A DNA stretch of 64,000 bases from a virus. Positions 6,169-13,056 of the stretch are shown here, in pieces; the first letter of the stretch is position 1, and the number at the start of each line of letters is the position of its first letter. The stretch is from IMG/VR virus record IMGVR_UViG_3300021963_000097, positions 1 to 64,000 of that record; one strand, written 5' to 3'. The notes under the pieces are model-generated. The model was not told where the DNA came from. It did not search any database and saw only the letters and a list, made by a program, of their open reading frames with translations. The position numbers were made by a program, and so were the translations under genes.

Positions 6169-6420
6169 ATGAATGTTAAATCAAAAAGTCTTACGTGGGA
6201 GTTCGATCAGATCGTCCTCAACAACTACCTTGCCAATCAGAACGCAGCCTTTGAAGCTCGTATGCGTGCAGCATCTGGTAATGCCTTCTATGTTGTATCA
6301 GCATTGACTGCATATGACCTAGCTCGTATGGGAGTGTACACCGTAGAGCAATACAAGCAATGGAGTGCTGAAAATGATGCTCTCGAAGCTGAAAAAGAGG
6401 ATAGAAAGAACAGCTACTAA
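6169..6420 (+). CDS. Small unknown protein (83 aa)
   Basis: Not recognised. The 83-residue protein appears mostly helical, with the stretch YDLARMGVYTVEQYKQWSAE in its second half and a charged C-terminus. No motif or membrane segment was seen. Its promoter gives a predicted leaderless transcript. Confidence 0.65.
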   Translation: MNVKSKSLTWEFDQIVLNNYLANQNAAFEARMRAASGNAFYVVSALTAYDLARMGVYTVEQYKQWSAENDALEAEKEDRKNSY

Positions 6421-6424
6421 GAGC

Positions 6425-6453
6425 TTGCCGTTCTACTCTAACGTTACCATAAT
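6425..6453 (+). promoter_or_regulatory. Promoter of the gene at 6460
   Basis: TTGCCG (6425-6430), 17-nt spacer ending in GTTAC, CATAAT (6448-6453), 6 nt to the ATG. The block from the -35 to the -10 box is identical to 7266-7294. Confidence 0.78.
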
Positions 6454-6459
6454 ACTCTT

Positions 6460-6660
6460 ATGAAGAATAAAAACAAATTAACAAGTAACATGAACAACAC
6501 CTTACAACTCTTAGATGAAAACCAATTGGTTGGACTAGCAGACGGTTATGCAGTGTACCGTAACTTGTACGAGACGGTAACCGGCGAACGAGTATCCGTT
6601 CGAACCTCTAAGGTCTTCTGGAGTGAAGATCATCTTAGCTTTGAAGAGGTAGCCCTTTAA
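6460..6660 (+). CDS. Small unknown protein (66 aa)
   Basis: Not recognised. The 66 residues start with a lysine/asparagine-rich tail (MKNKNKLTSNMNN) and continue into an acidic, probably alpha/beta body. An internal ATG at residue 11 is a possible alternative start, but the promoter spacing favours 6460. Single-gene unit of the early array. Confidence 0.65.
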   Translation: MKNKNKLTSNMNNTLQLLDENQLVGLADGYAVYRNLYETVTGERVSVRTSKVFWSEDHLSFEEVAL

Positions 6661-6663
6661 GGC

Positions 6664-6692
6664 TTGCCAACTACCGTAACCGTTACCATACT
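6664..6692 (+). promoter_or_regulatory. Promoter of the gene at 6699
   Basis: TTGCCA (6664-6669), 17-nt spacer ending in GTTAC, CATACT (6687-6692), 6 nt to the ATG. Confidence 0.75.
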
Positions 6693-6698
6693 ACTCTT

Positions 6699-6944
6699 AT
6701 GAAACAATTCACCTCAGATCAATTCAACTGGAAGAATGGTATTGGTACAGCTGAACTCAGCTCGTTACTTGGTATGACCGAGAGCTTCTCTCGATTCACA
6801 ATCAAGTCCACTCGTACCAATCATACCCGAACATATGAGCTCGATACCCAATCTCCAGGATATGAGGATGGTTGGGATGGGGAGTTTAAACAGTACACCG
6901 ATAACTTGTTCGATGGTACTAAGGTAATCATTTGGAATTATTGA
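6699..6944 (+). CDS. Small unknown protein (81 aa)
   Basis: Not recognised. The 81-residue protein is probably beta-rich: alternating strands around FTIKSTRTNHTRTYELD and a C-terminal TKVIIWNY strand. No cysteines. It is preceded by a near-consensus array promoter and followed by the one array promoter with a TTGAC-type -35 box. Confidence 0.65.
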   Translation: MKQFTSDQFNWKNGIGTAELSSLLGMTESFSRFTIKSTRTNHTRTYELDTQSPGYEDGWDGEFKQYTDNLFDGTKVIIWNY

Positions 6945-6945
6945 C

Positions 6946-6974
6946 TTGACCTTTTATCTAATTGTTACCATACT
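6946..6974 (+). promoter_or_regulatory. Promoter of the gene at 6981
   Basis: TTGACC (6946-6951), 17-nt spacer ending in GTTAC, CATACT (6969-6974), 6 nt to the ATG. The -35 box is closer to the general sigma70 consensus than in the other copies. Confidence 0.7.
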
Positions 6975-6980
6975 ACTCCT

Positions 6981-7262
6981 ATGAATAACAAAGCAATCAT
7001 TGACACCCCACGCCATATGAACGACCTCTTGCCAATTGTAACGAAACGTATGATGGAGATGTATGGCGTGCCCTCCATCGGCGAGTGGTACGATGAGCAG
7101 TTCTTGTTTCCAGAAGATAAGGACTCACCCTTTGTAGGCGGCAATAAGTTGCTGGTAATGTCGATGCTCTCTGATGTCCAGGAGATGATCGATCGTAGTC
7201 TGATGGATGAGGCTCGTCATACGCTCAATAAGGCTAAATGGGTCCTATCTAATAAGCTTTAA
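6981..7262 (+). CDS. Small unknown protein (93 aa)
   Basis: Not recognised. The 93-residue acidic protein looks all-alpha apart from a proline- and aspartate-rich loop (FPEDKDSPFVGGNK). It starts MNNKAIIDTPRHMNDLLP. The C-terminal half is methionine-rich. No known domain. Single-gene unit with a predicted leaderless mRNA. Confidence 0.65.
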   Translation: MNNKAIIDTPRHMNDLLPIVTKRMMEMYGVPSIGEWYDEQFLFPEDKDSPFVGGNKLLVMSMLSDVQEMIDRSLMDEARHTLNKAKWVLSNKL

Positions 7263-7265
7263 GGC

Positions 7266-7294
7266 TTGCCGTTCTACTCTAACGTTACCATAAT
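7266..7294 (+). promoter_or_regulatory. Promoter of the gene at 7301
   Basis: TTGCCG (7266-7271), 17-nt spacer ending in GTTAC, CATAAT (7289-7294), 6 nt to the ATG. Confidence 0.78.
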
Positions 7295-7300
7295 ACTCCT

Positions 7301-7654
7301 ATGATTAATACTCCTAACAAACTATTACTAACGTGCAACATTACCGGCAAGGTCGTCACCTGGACCAATAAGACGATCATTGCTGCTAAGATCGCTCAGC
7401 ATGGCTCATTAGAAGCCTTCTTATCAGCTTATGTAAGCAAGGGTGCCGGTAAGGTAAGTACTGGTATGAAAGAAGATCGTGCCCAACGTGCTGCATCGTT
7501 CGGTAAGAAGGCTAAGATCGTTCGCCCATTGCTCGAGCAAGGCGTAGCGCTCGGCAAGCTATCGCCTGCTGAGTATGCTGCTCAGTATACAACGCGCACC
7601 ATCACCTACAAGGATGGAGTCAAGTGCACGGTAGTAGCTCCTAAGGTTAACTAA
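7301..7654 (+). CDS. Basic protein, paralogue of the 4717 gene (117 aa)
   Basis: Residues 5-48 match the core of the 4717 protein (LTC-x-I-TGK-x-V, then a helix ending GSLE and YVSKGAG). This copy adds a lysine-rich linker (about 49-75) and a C-terminal portion ending in a YTTRTITYKDGVKCTVV hairpin. The protein is basic. The TC-x-x-TGK signature with a second cysteine near the end would suit binding of nucleic acid or metal, but no characterised family was recognised. It is the last gene of the array. Confidence 0.65.
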   Translation: MINTPNKLLLTCNITGKVVTWTNKTIIAAKIAQHGSLEAFLSAYVSKGAGKVSTGMKEDRAQRAASFGKKAKIVRPLLEQGVALGKLSPAEYAAQYTTRTITYKDGVKCTVVAPKVN

Positions 7655-7657
7655 ACA

Positions 7658-7678
7658 ATATAGCTCACAGAGCTATAT
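7658..7678. terminator. Hairpin after the early array
   Basis: ATATAGCTC (7658-7666) and GAGCTATAT (7670-7678) form a perfect 9-bp stem with a 3-nt loop, 4 nt after the last array stop codon. A T-tract is missing, so it may be a terminator of another type or a transcript-stabilising hairpin. Confidence 0.45.
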
Positions 7679-7910
7679 AAAAGAGATTACAATAGAGAGG
7701 TAGTATCGTACCAGGTAGGGCAGCTCTGAGTGATGGTAGCATCTAGATGGACGGCTAGTCTAATACCAATGGCTCTATTAGCGACCGGGTATCCTATAGA
7801 CCAACGGTCATAATGCACCCTAAGCGCGGGAATTAGATTTATATATACAGGGTTCTTGAACACTGGTTTCTCTGCATGCAAACCTTTTTCAGTTTTTTCC
7901 GGGTTAATTT

Positions 7911-7941
7911 CCTATATAGGGCTCCCTCCGTTAATCCCGTT
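7911..7941. repeat. CCTATATAGGG...AATCCCGTT element, copy 2
   Basis: The palindrome CCTATATAGG (7911-7920) plus G, then 11 nt, then AATCCCGTT (7933-7941). Same layout as the copy at 17-47. Confidence 0.5.
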
Positions 7942-7990
7942 TATCTAGTAACCGCGATTTTTTTGCGCGTATATTTTTTTGGGGGAAATA

Positions 7991-8017
7991 CCTATATAGG
8001 GAGTCTCGATAAATCCC
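7991..8017. repeat. CCTATATAGGG...AAATCCC element, copy 3
   Basis: CCTATATAGG (7991-8000), G-run, then AAATCCC (8011-8017). The spacer is 9 nt here against 11 in the other copies. Confidence 0.5.
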
Positions 8018-8037
8018 TTAACGGTTACTTGTAATAC

Positions 8038-8802
8038 TTATTTCTCTTTAGAAGAGAGTTTAAAGTCGAAAGCTTGCTCGAAGGCCTCGGGTGCAGCCTT
8101 ATAACTCTTCTGCGTTTCATCTTTAGCGTTATCCGTATACTGCCAATTAAAGGTTAGTTGTTCGGGTACTTCGAACCCATAGAACGATAATACCTTTTTC
8201 TGCGTATCGATTACCTGAGAGCCGTTCCAGTTCTGGCCTACTACGATAAGACCTGCAACTTTGCCTTCTATAATGTTATCTTGTTCGAGCGTGGTGTGAC
8301 GGTTTTCAATCCAGTTTAGACGCTCTATAAGTGTCTGGTAAATGCTATTGGTCTGACCCCATCTTACGCTTACAAAGAATATTACGGCATCGGCTTCAAA
8401 TAACTCTTTAGATATCTTCCAGAGTTCATCATCCTTGTTATTGACAGAGGCCCAGCACCGGTGATCGCCTGAGGGGTTCTTTTCTTTATCTTTTAAGGTA
8501 GCTTCTTTTACTCCGCAGTTATTGCCGGTAGACTTACTCACATTACCTTCACAGCAATGTATCTTGAGCTTGCTGACATCGATTACTTTAACGTTTTTAC
8601 CTACGAGAAACGATTCAATGTGCCAGGCCAGTTGCGTACTCTTAGGCATTTCTTTATCACCTTCCCACCTATTACTGGTAGTCAGGAACAGTATATTTTC
8701 TTTATCCTTTAAGTACTCTACCATGGCCTCTACCTTGCTCGTATAAACGGCCGGGTTGTTGGATATGTTCACCTCTTGTAATATCTTTAAGAACCGGCTC
8801 AT
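8038..8802 (-). CDS. Flavodoxin-fold NAD(P)H-dependent FMN reductase-like protein
   Basis: The 254-residue protein fits the NADPH-dependent FMN reductase / iron-sulfur flavoprotein group. A first strand with a phosphate-loop position (LFLTTSNRWEGDKEMPKS, about 38-55) precedes a VIDVSKLKIHCCEGN segment, then a cysteine-containing insert. A typical ADAVIFFVSVRWGQTNS loop for flavin contact (about 139-155) and a later GLIVVGQNWNGSQ strand-loop follow. The cysteines near residues 83, 84, 96 and 116 resemble the insert of iron-sulfur flavoproteins. It is divergently arranged with the metallopeptidase gene at 8892. It probably supplies reduced flavin or electrons during infection; substrate unknown. 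Confidence 0.7.
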   Translation of the reverse strand: MSRFLKILQEVNISNNPAVYTSKVEAMVEYLKDKENILFLTTSNRWEGDKEMPKSTQLAWHIESFLVGKNVKVIDVSKLKIHCCEGNVSKSTGNNCGVKEATLKDKEKNPSGDHRCWASVNNKDDELWKISKELFEADAVIFFVSVRWGQTNSIYQTLIERLNWIENRHTTLEQDNIIEGKVAGLIVVGQNWNGSQVIDTQKKVLSFYGFEVPEQLTFNWQYTDNAKDETQKSYKAAPEAFEQAFDFKLSSKEK

Positions 8803-8857
8803 TATATTTGTAGTTACTTATTAAGAAACGGTAATTTATATGCTATATATTTAAGGC

Positions 8858-8885
8858 TTGCATCTAACAGTATTTCCTCCATAAT
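8858..8885 (+). promoter_or_regulatory. Array-type promoter of the metallopeptidase gene
   Basis: TTGCAT (8858-8863), 16-nt spacer, CATAAT (8880-8885), 6 nt to the ATG at 8892. It is an outlying member of the early promoter family. Confidence 0.6.
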
Positions 8886-8891
8886 GTGAGT

Positions 8892-9353
8892 ATGAAATTA
8901 GTTAACACCACAAGCGTACCCGATACCGTGCTTAAGCAAGTCATTAAGTACTGTCTTCCTAAGGGACTTTGCCTTAATGACTTTAACGAGATTGACTTTG
9001 GTAATACCGAACGCGGGTTTCATGGACGTGCTTGGTGGGATACGTTACGCGTGCATGTTGGCGTTCCCCGGTATACGCGGTACCGTACTCAGAGATACTC
9101 GGGAGGGTTCCGCGGGTATTTGCCGATTAATATCTATTCGTGGGAAGAGCATTTGGTAGAACTCGTCGCTCACGAACTACGTCATATCTGGCAATACAAG
9201 AACAGCAAGCGCTTACCACGCGAAGTAAAGCGTATCCGCAAACTGAACCTAGGTACCCGCGCTGACCTCTCTGAGGTAGATGCCTCGTTATATGCTAAGA
9301 GAGTGGTACGGATGTACCGTAAAGATAGTACCTTTAAGGTTAATCGTACGTAG
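8892..9353 (+). CDS. HExxH zinc metallopeptidase-like protein (153 aa)
   Basis: The protein carries HELRH at residues 94-98, inside a helix (LVELVAHELRHIWQ), followed at residue 128 by a glutamate in SEVDASLYAKR. This is the spacing of a gluzincin-type Zn site, with two His on the helix and a downstream Glu. Size and layout resemble small SprT/WLM-like or phage-encoded predicted metallopeptidases; the family cannot be fixed by eye. The start at 8892 is preferred over a GTG at 8886 because the array promoter ends exactly 6 nt before it. It is highly basic. Possible roles are proteolysis of a host factor or DNA-protein crosslink repair. Confidence 0.7.
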   Translation: MKLVNTTSVPDTVLKQVIKYCLPKGLCLNDFNEIDFGNTERGFHGRAWWDTLRVHVGVPRYTRYRTQRYSGGFRGYLPINIYSWEEHLVELVAHELRHIWQYKNSKRLPREVKRIRKLNLGTRADLSEVDASLYAKRVVRMYRKDSTFKVNRT

Positions 9354-9435
9354 GCTTGGGATGAGAGCTACGCTCTCGTGTGTTATAAGAATGCTTAGGC
9401 ACTAGCAAAGAATACAATCAAGAGTAATTAGTAAT

Positions 9436-10077
9436 ATGATTATACCGGTATTTAATTCCCAGATTGCAGTATATCAATTTGATCAGATGGAGTTGTACGG
9501 CCCGGGAACTCCTTTTGCTTCTAAGGTTGATGATTACTTTAATGATGAAATTTTTGCTCAAAACAAGCCGGACGAGGTCTCCGGTAAGACTATAACATCG
9601 CTCGGCTACGCCCAGTTGCGCCCGTTAAAAAAAGCTCTTGATTTTGACACCAACACATTAGGTAAATGGATTGATAGTACTATTATGCAAGGAGCGCATG
9701 ATATTGGCCTAAAACCTCAAGAGCCGTTTACTTTAACTCGTAACTGGGGTAACCGGATATATCAACATGCTAGTGTACGGTGTCATACTCATACGCGACC
9801 GGGGTGCCATATAGTGGGGGTATTTTATTATGAGGCTCCCGCCCAGAGTGCAGATATAGTATTTGTTAATAACCGTACGGAGAACGTTGAGCTATCCCAC
9901 TACCCAGAAAGCGAACGCTTTAGAGTTAGTCCTAAGCCCGGAATGCTTATATGTCACAGCCCTTGGTTAGTACACGGTACCGATGCCCATTTATTAGACC
10001 AAGTACGTACTTGTTTTGTATACGAGGGTACGTTTCTTAATATGGCTATTAGAACGTTACGCGAGCCTCAGTTCTAG
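9436..10077 (+). CDS. Putative 2OG-Fe(II) oxygenase (TIGR02466-like)
   Basis: The 213-residue protein resembles phage proteins of the TIGR02466/PF13759 group. Features are an N-terminal FNSQIAVYQF opening, a RCHTHTRPGCHIVGVFYY core (H117/H119) corresponding to the iron-binding strand, an ADIVFVN strand, and a C-terminal PGMLICHSPWLVHGT (H180) followed by R191. These would be the metal ligands and the 2-oxoglutarate arginine. Substrate unknown. It is the first of three oxygenase-like genes in the window, the other two lying next to the collagen-like fibre genes. A small gene follows 11 nt after its stop. Confidence 0.65.
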   Translation: MIIPVFNSQIAVYQFDQMELYGPGTPFASKVDDYFNDEIFAQNKPDEVSGKTITSLGYAQLRPLKKALDFDTNTLGKWIDSTIMQGAHDIGLKPQEPFTLTRNWGNRIYQHASVRCHTHTRPGCHIVGVFYYEAPAQSADIVFVNNRTENVELSHYPESERFRVSPKPGMLICHSPWLVHGTDAHLLDQVRTCFVYEGTFLNMAIRTLREPQF

Positions 10078-10088
10078 TAAGTAAATGG

Positions 10089-10259
10089 GTGGAAACTCAA
10101 ACTACTTTCTGGGAATACGACTTTCAACTCTTATCGGATGGGAGTATCTTGTTCGATAAAAACTTGCAAGGCGAGCAATTGAACATAGTTACGGGCGATC
10201 TATTTGAAGCGATTATAGTGCCCGATGCCGGGATTATGCTAAAGCGTCTGCCTAAGTAA
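10089..10259 (+). CDS. Small unknown protein, GTG start (56 aa)
   Basis: A 56-codon frame begins with GTG at 10089 and ends 6 nt before the next gene. The product (start VETQTTFWEYDFQLLSDGSI) is well-mixed and acidic and looks like a folded beta-rich domain ending in LKRLPK. There is no ATG in this frame. It fills an otherwise empty 188-nt gap between two genes that have no promoter of their own here. Function unknown. Confidence 0.55.
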   Translation: METQTTFWEYDFQLLSDGSILFDKNLQGEQLNIVTGDLFEAIIVPDAGIMLKRLPK

Positions 10260-10265
10260 TATTTT

Positions 10266-10925
10266 ATGAACGCCTCGAAGCACAGCCGTCAACTCCTTAC
10301 AGAAAAGTATCTTGAAATTGCTCAGTTAAATGAATCGAGCGCAGAAGCTGTTAAAAATGCAGTTTCTCGTCGTATTGTTAATCAACATATTGAATTAATT
10401 GCTAAATACGGAATTGAAGAAGTAACGAATGCTATTGAAGACATTGCGAGCGGGATGGAGGAAGAGGACTTAGAAGAAATCGGTAGTAGTGATGTAAGTT
10501 ATTGGGTATCGTGTGTTATTAAAATGTTAGAGAAGAGAGGCCCTAACTCTAACCCTGTACGTACTGAAGCAAAGGGAATAAAGAACCCTAATGATGGTAA
10601 AGAATATGAATACTATAATGATTCGTACGAGTATGAAGGAGTTCCTTATAACGTTTATGCTAATTTCTTTAAAGAACAAAAGCCTACAGGCTTTAAGCCT
10701 GGCAAAGACAGCGAGCGTGGTTACGGCGGAAGGGATGTGTATTCCTCAGTAGCTACAGACCTTGATGACTTAGTAGTATACAAATACGATACCAATACCG
10801 ATAAAGAGACTCAAGTACTTGATCCTAAGTTACTTGAGATGATCGGTAAAGATATACTCGAGTTATATAATAGCAATTCTGATAACGGCGGCGAACGTAG
10901 TATGGGTCCTGATGTTCGCGGTTAA
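10266..10925 (+). CDS. Unknown protein with LLTEKY N-terminal motif (219 aa)
   Basis: Not recognised. The 219-residue protein starts with MNASKHSRQLLTEKYLEIA, shared in outline with the next gene product and with the 42018 protein (LL-x-EKY). The body is acidic. The second half is rich in Tyr, Gly and Asp (DGKEYEYYNDSYEYEG) and may be beta-structured. In T4-like phages, short N-terminal tags ending in L-x-E direct proteins into the prohead and are cut by the gp21 protease. LNE at residues 23-25 could be such a site. That role is only an inference. Confidence 0.7.
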   Translation: MNASKHSRQLLTEKYLEIAQLNESSAEAVKNAVSRRIVNQHIELIAKYGIEEVTNAIEDIASGMEEEDLEEIGSSDVSYWVSCVIKMLEKRGPNSNPVRTEAKGIKNPNDGKEYEYYNDSYEYEGVPYNVYANFFKEQKPTGFKPGKDSERGYGGRDVYSSVATDLDDLVVYKYDTNTDKETQVLDPKLLEMIGKDILELYNSNSDNGGERSMGPDVRG

Positions 10926-10939
10926 AACTTTTATATCTT

Positions 10940-11188
10940 ATGGCTTTAAATCACTTATTAACGGAAAAGTATCTTAACTTACGTAATGTAAAAGAAGCAG
11001 CAGGTAGTCATATAGCTCCTGAGCAAGCATTTAATATCATACAAAGTAAATTTGAAATAGGAAGTATTGCTGCTGTTGAAGTAACTACTCATTACGGTAA
11101 TATGGTATTGCCTATGGTTGAGATATGGGAGCAAGATGGCGTGTTAAAGATTTCAGTTGATGTAAGTCAGCACCTCGACAAGCTATAA
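10940..11188 (+). CDS. Unknown small protein with LLTEKY N-terminal motif (82 aa)
   Basis: Not recognised. The product starts MALNHLLTEKYLNLRNVKEA, matching the LLTEKYL of the preceding protein. After it comes a compact alpha/beta domain of about 60 residues (VEVTTHYGNMVLPMVEIWEQD). A possible prohead-protease site VKE lies at residues 17-19. The gene begins 14 nt after the previous stop and ends 4 nt before the next start, so the three genes are probably co-transcribed. Confidence 0.65.
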   Translation: MALNHLLTEKYLNLRNVKEAAGSHIAPEQAFNIIQSKFEIGSIAAVEVTTHYGNMVLPMVEIWEQDGVLKISVDVSQHLDKL

Positions 11189-11192
11189 TAAC

Positions 11193-11843
11193 ATGACGTT
11201 TAGTGAATACTTTAATCTCTGGGAAGCCAAGCAGCGATTAGATCCTAAGTGCTGGGCTGGTTACCGTAAAGATGGTACCAAGATGAAAGGCGGTAAGCGG
11301 GTTAACAACTGTGTTAAAGAGAATCTCACTGAAGCGTATAAAATATCATCTAGCTTTAGTGATTTACCAGAAACTGCGCCGCATGGTTTCTGGATAACTA
11401 AAGACGGTAAAATTATAGTAGTATCACGCATGTACGGTCATGATGAAGTACTCCAACAAATAATACCAGATGAGTTAAAAGGAGCAATCGGTATGAAGGC
11501 TCTTGATATTGCTCTAAAGCTTGGAATGATGCGAGTGGCTAAGACTGGCGGCTCTTATGAAATAACTTACCATCCTTTATATATGAAAGGAACTGCTGCA
11601 AAGAAGACAGCTAAAGATATTGCTGCATTTTATGGTATGGGTATAATTGATAACTTTAATTTTTATGAAGAAAACTTTGCTGATGGCAAGAACCCCCAAC
11701 ATAAGGGTGATAGCAAACGTTACGGGGTACCTACTAAGTCTTCTGTGAGTAATTTACGTAAGGTAGCTAAACAAGGCGGCCGCAAAGGACAGTTAGCACA
11801 TTGGATGGCTAATATGAAAGCAGGTAAGGCTAAGAAGAAATAA
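11193..11843 (+). CDS. Unknown basic protein with LDPKCWxGYRKxGTKMKGG motif (216 aa)
   Basis: The protein opens with MTFSEYFNLWEAKQ, a possible capsid-targeting tag. It continues into LDPKCWAGYRKDGTKMKGG, a short cysteine-containing motif I associate with several proteins of marine T4-like phages, where its function is not known. The C-terminal 30 residues are strongly basic (GGRKGQLAHWMANMKAGKAKKK region), suggesting DNA contact. The middle is an alpha/beta domain with no recognised fold. It closes the 10266-11843 group. Confidence 0.65.
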   Translation: MTFSEYFNLWEAKQRLDPKCWAGYRKDGTKMKGGKRVNNCVKENLTEAYKISSSFSDLPETAPHGFWITKDGKIIVVSRMYGHDEVLQQIIPDELKGAIGMKALDIALKLGMMRVAKTGGSYEITYHPLYMKGTAAKKTAKDIAAFYGMGIIDNFNFYEENFADGKNPQHKGDSKRYGVPTKSSVSNLRKVAKQGGRKGQLAHWMANMKAGKAKKK

Positions 11844-11880
11844 CTTGATTTAATTGTTGGTTAATATAAGATATATGTGA

Positions 11881-11886
11881 AAGGAG
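11881..11886 (+). promoter_or_regulatory. Clear Shine-Dalgarno sequence
   Basis: AAGGAG, within GAAAGGAG, lies 9 nt before the ATG at 11896. It stands out because nearly every other gene in the window lacks a Shine-Dalgarno sequence. Confidence 0.6.
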
Positions 11887-11895
11887 AAAACACAT

Positions 11896-12111
11896 ATGCC
11901 AACACACAATAAATCAGGCTATGAAATCAGACTCGAACTGTTACAAATGGCGATGTCACTGGTCAACGACCGGTACCATACATCATTAAATAGCCAGCGG
12001 GAGTACGCAGAGAAGACCGGTCAGTCTTCTTATGAAGTACCCGAAGACAATCGTGTAGCTAACGCTATTACGATTGCAGCAGAGTTATATGGTTTCGTAG
12101 GTACGAAGTAA
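11896..12111 (+). CDS. Small unknown protein (71 aa) with a strong ribosome binding site
   Basis: Not recognised. The 71-residue protein is helical, beginning MPTHNKSGYEIRLELLQMAM and ending AAELYGFVGTK. Small soluble proteins starting with an NKSGYEIRLELL-like stretch occur, to my memory, in other T4-like phages without known function. It is the only gene here with a classic Shine-Dalgarno sequence, and a strong terminator follows, so it is probably expressed highly and independently. Confidence 0.7.
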   Translation: MPTHNKSGYEIRLELLQMAMSLVNDRYHTSLNSQREYAEKTGQSSYEVPEDNRVANAITIAAELYGFVGTK

Positions 12112-12142
12112 AAACTCGTATTAATAGTTAATTAGATTCATA

Positions 12143-12175
12143 GGGCTTAGGTTTATTCCTAGGCCCTATTTTTTT
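12143..12175 (+). terminator. Rho-independent terminator
   Basis: GGGCTTAGG (12143-12151) pairs with CCTAGGCCC (12158-12166) around a 6-nt loop, followed by TATTTTTTT. It ends the 11896 transcript. Confidence 0.88.
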
Positions 12176-12184
12176 GTATAAAAA

Positions 12185-12200
12185 TACCCCTAAAGGGGTA
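12185..12200 (+). other. Short hairpin just upstream of the ferredoxin gene
   Basis: TACCCC (12185-12190) and GGGGTA (12195-12200) with a TAAA loop lie 9 nt before the ATG at 12210 and just after the terminator. It could stabilise the 5' end of the ferredoxin mRNA. Confidence 0.4.
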
Positions 12201-12209
12201 AATAAGTTT

Positions 12210-12443
12210 ATGGCTAACGCAGCAGATAAATATAAAGATAATATAACTGGTAAGTTCTATGTTGATACTCAATGCATTGATTGTGATCTATGCAGAGAGA
12301 CTGCACCGGACTTCTTTACCCGTAATGAAGACGGAGGTTATAGTTATGTTCACACTCAACCGGTTACGGAGAGTGATATTGCACAATGTATGGAAGCTCT
12401 TCAAGGGTGCCCAGTTGAAGCAATCGGTAATGATGGACCGTAA
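12210..12443 (+). CDS. 4Fe-4S ferredoxin
   Basis: The 77-residue protein has C22-x2-C25-x2-C28 in CIDCDLCRETAP and C67-P in GCPVEAIG, the ligand set of a single [4Fe-4S] cluster, plus C60. An upstream in-frame ATG at 12174 falls in the T-tract of a terminator, so 12210 is the start. The CIDCDLCRETAP and GCPVEAIGNDG signatures resemble small bacterial ferredoxins that I recall as common in Verrucomicrobiota, which may hint at the host. It probably carries electrons in an auxiliary pathway, perhaps for the flavoprotein at 8038; this pairing is a guess. Confidence 0.85.
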   Translation: MANAADKYKDNITGKFYVDTQCIDCDLCRETAPDFFTRNEDGGYSYVHTQPVTESDIAQCMEALQGCPVEAIGNDGP

Positions 12444-12451
12444 GTAACTAT

Positions 12452-12763
12452 ATGAACGAACAGCACGCAACAATGGAAGTACCAGAATGGTCTGCTAAGA
12501 TCTGTGCTGCTATGGTTGCTGGTGGGTACAGTCAAAAGACCTTTGAGGCTGATGATGTAGTACGTATCTTTAAAGAAGAAATGGATGACGCTCTCAGTAC
12601 TCTTGAAGTCTGGACCGCATTACAAGATGCCGTAGGCGAGGGGTTTATGGTAGTTAACCGCTTGGGCCAGTACAGGTTAACAACTTCTGGGGTAGAAATG
12701 GGTACCTATATACTGAGAGACATGGATACCGGATTAGACGATTTAGGTATACAAAAGATGTAA
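12452..12763 (+). CDS. Unknown protein, possibly winged-helix (103 aa)
   Basis: The 103-residue acidic protein has a helix-rich first half (WSAKICAAMVAGGYSQKTF and VVRIFKEEMDD). A segment VWTALQDAVGEGFMVVNRLGQYRLT follows, which looks like the recognition helix and beta-wing of a winged-helix domain. No close family recognised. It starts 8 nt after the ferredoxin gene and is followed 8 nt later by another small gene, so the three are likely one operon. Confidence 0.55.
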   Translation: MNEQHATMEVPEWSAKICAAMVAGGYSQKTFEADDVVRIFKEEMDDALSTLEVWTALQDAVGEGFMVVNRLGQYRLTTSGVEMGTYILRDMDTGLDDLGIQKM

Positions 12764-12771
12764 ATAACTTT

Positions 12772-13053
12772 ATGCAAGACCGTAGCTTTAATAAACTCGT
12801 ACAATTACTCGAAACCATTGATCCTAATCTTAATGATAACCCGGCACCGGTCGGCGAGGATCATGAAGTGAGTATGGCAACCACTCAGATAGATAACATT
12901 ATAGCTAATGCTGTTAAGATTAAAGAGATGATGCAATCTCTCTCGACGGAAGAAGATGTTGAAGCCTGGATTCAGTCCAAGCTTACGCTTGCTGATAGTT
13001 ATTTAAACTCAGTGAGCGGGGCAATGCGCACTGATATAAAGCTCGGACAGTAA
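12772..13053 (+). CDS. Unknown acidic helical protein (93 aa)
   Basis: Not recognised. The 93-residue protein is acidic and alpha-helical, starting MQDRSFNKLVQLLETIDPN and containing a long helix around IDNIIANAVKIKEMMQSL. It is the last plus-strand gene before a convergent minus-strand operon, with only 3 nt between the two stop codons. Similar short acidic helical proteins of T4-like phages include the small terminase and prohead components, but nothing specific supports either. Confidence 0.6.
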   Translation: MQDRSFNKLVQLLETIDPNLNDNPAPVGEDHEVSMATTQIDNIIANAVKIKEMMQSLSTEEDVEAWIQSKLTLADSYLNSVSGAMRTDIKLGQ

Positions 13054-13056
13054 GAC

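Larger units (their letters stand above)
7655..8037. other. Intergenic region between convergent early units
   Basis: No gene seen. It begins with a hairpin at 7658-7678 and ends with two copies of the CCTATATAGGG element (7911 and 7991). Homopolymer T and G runs lie between 7945 and 7990. A 64-codon minus-strand frame at 7687-7881 has no promoter or motif and is not called. Confidence 0.6.

Noticed and set aside
9363-9377. GAGAGC/GCTCTC hairpin after the metallopeptidase gene as a terminator
   Set aside because: Only 6 bp with a 3-nt loop and no T-tract; not strong enough to call.
12174-12209. Upstream ATG for the ferredoxin
   Set aside because: It lies in the T-tract of a strong terminator and would include the following hairpin in the coding region; the conserved part starts later.
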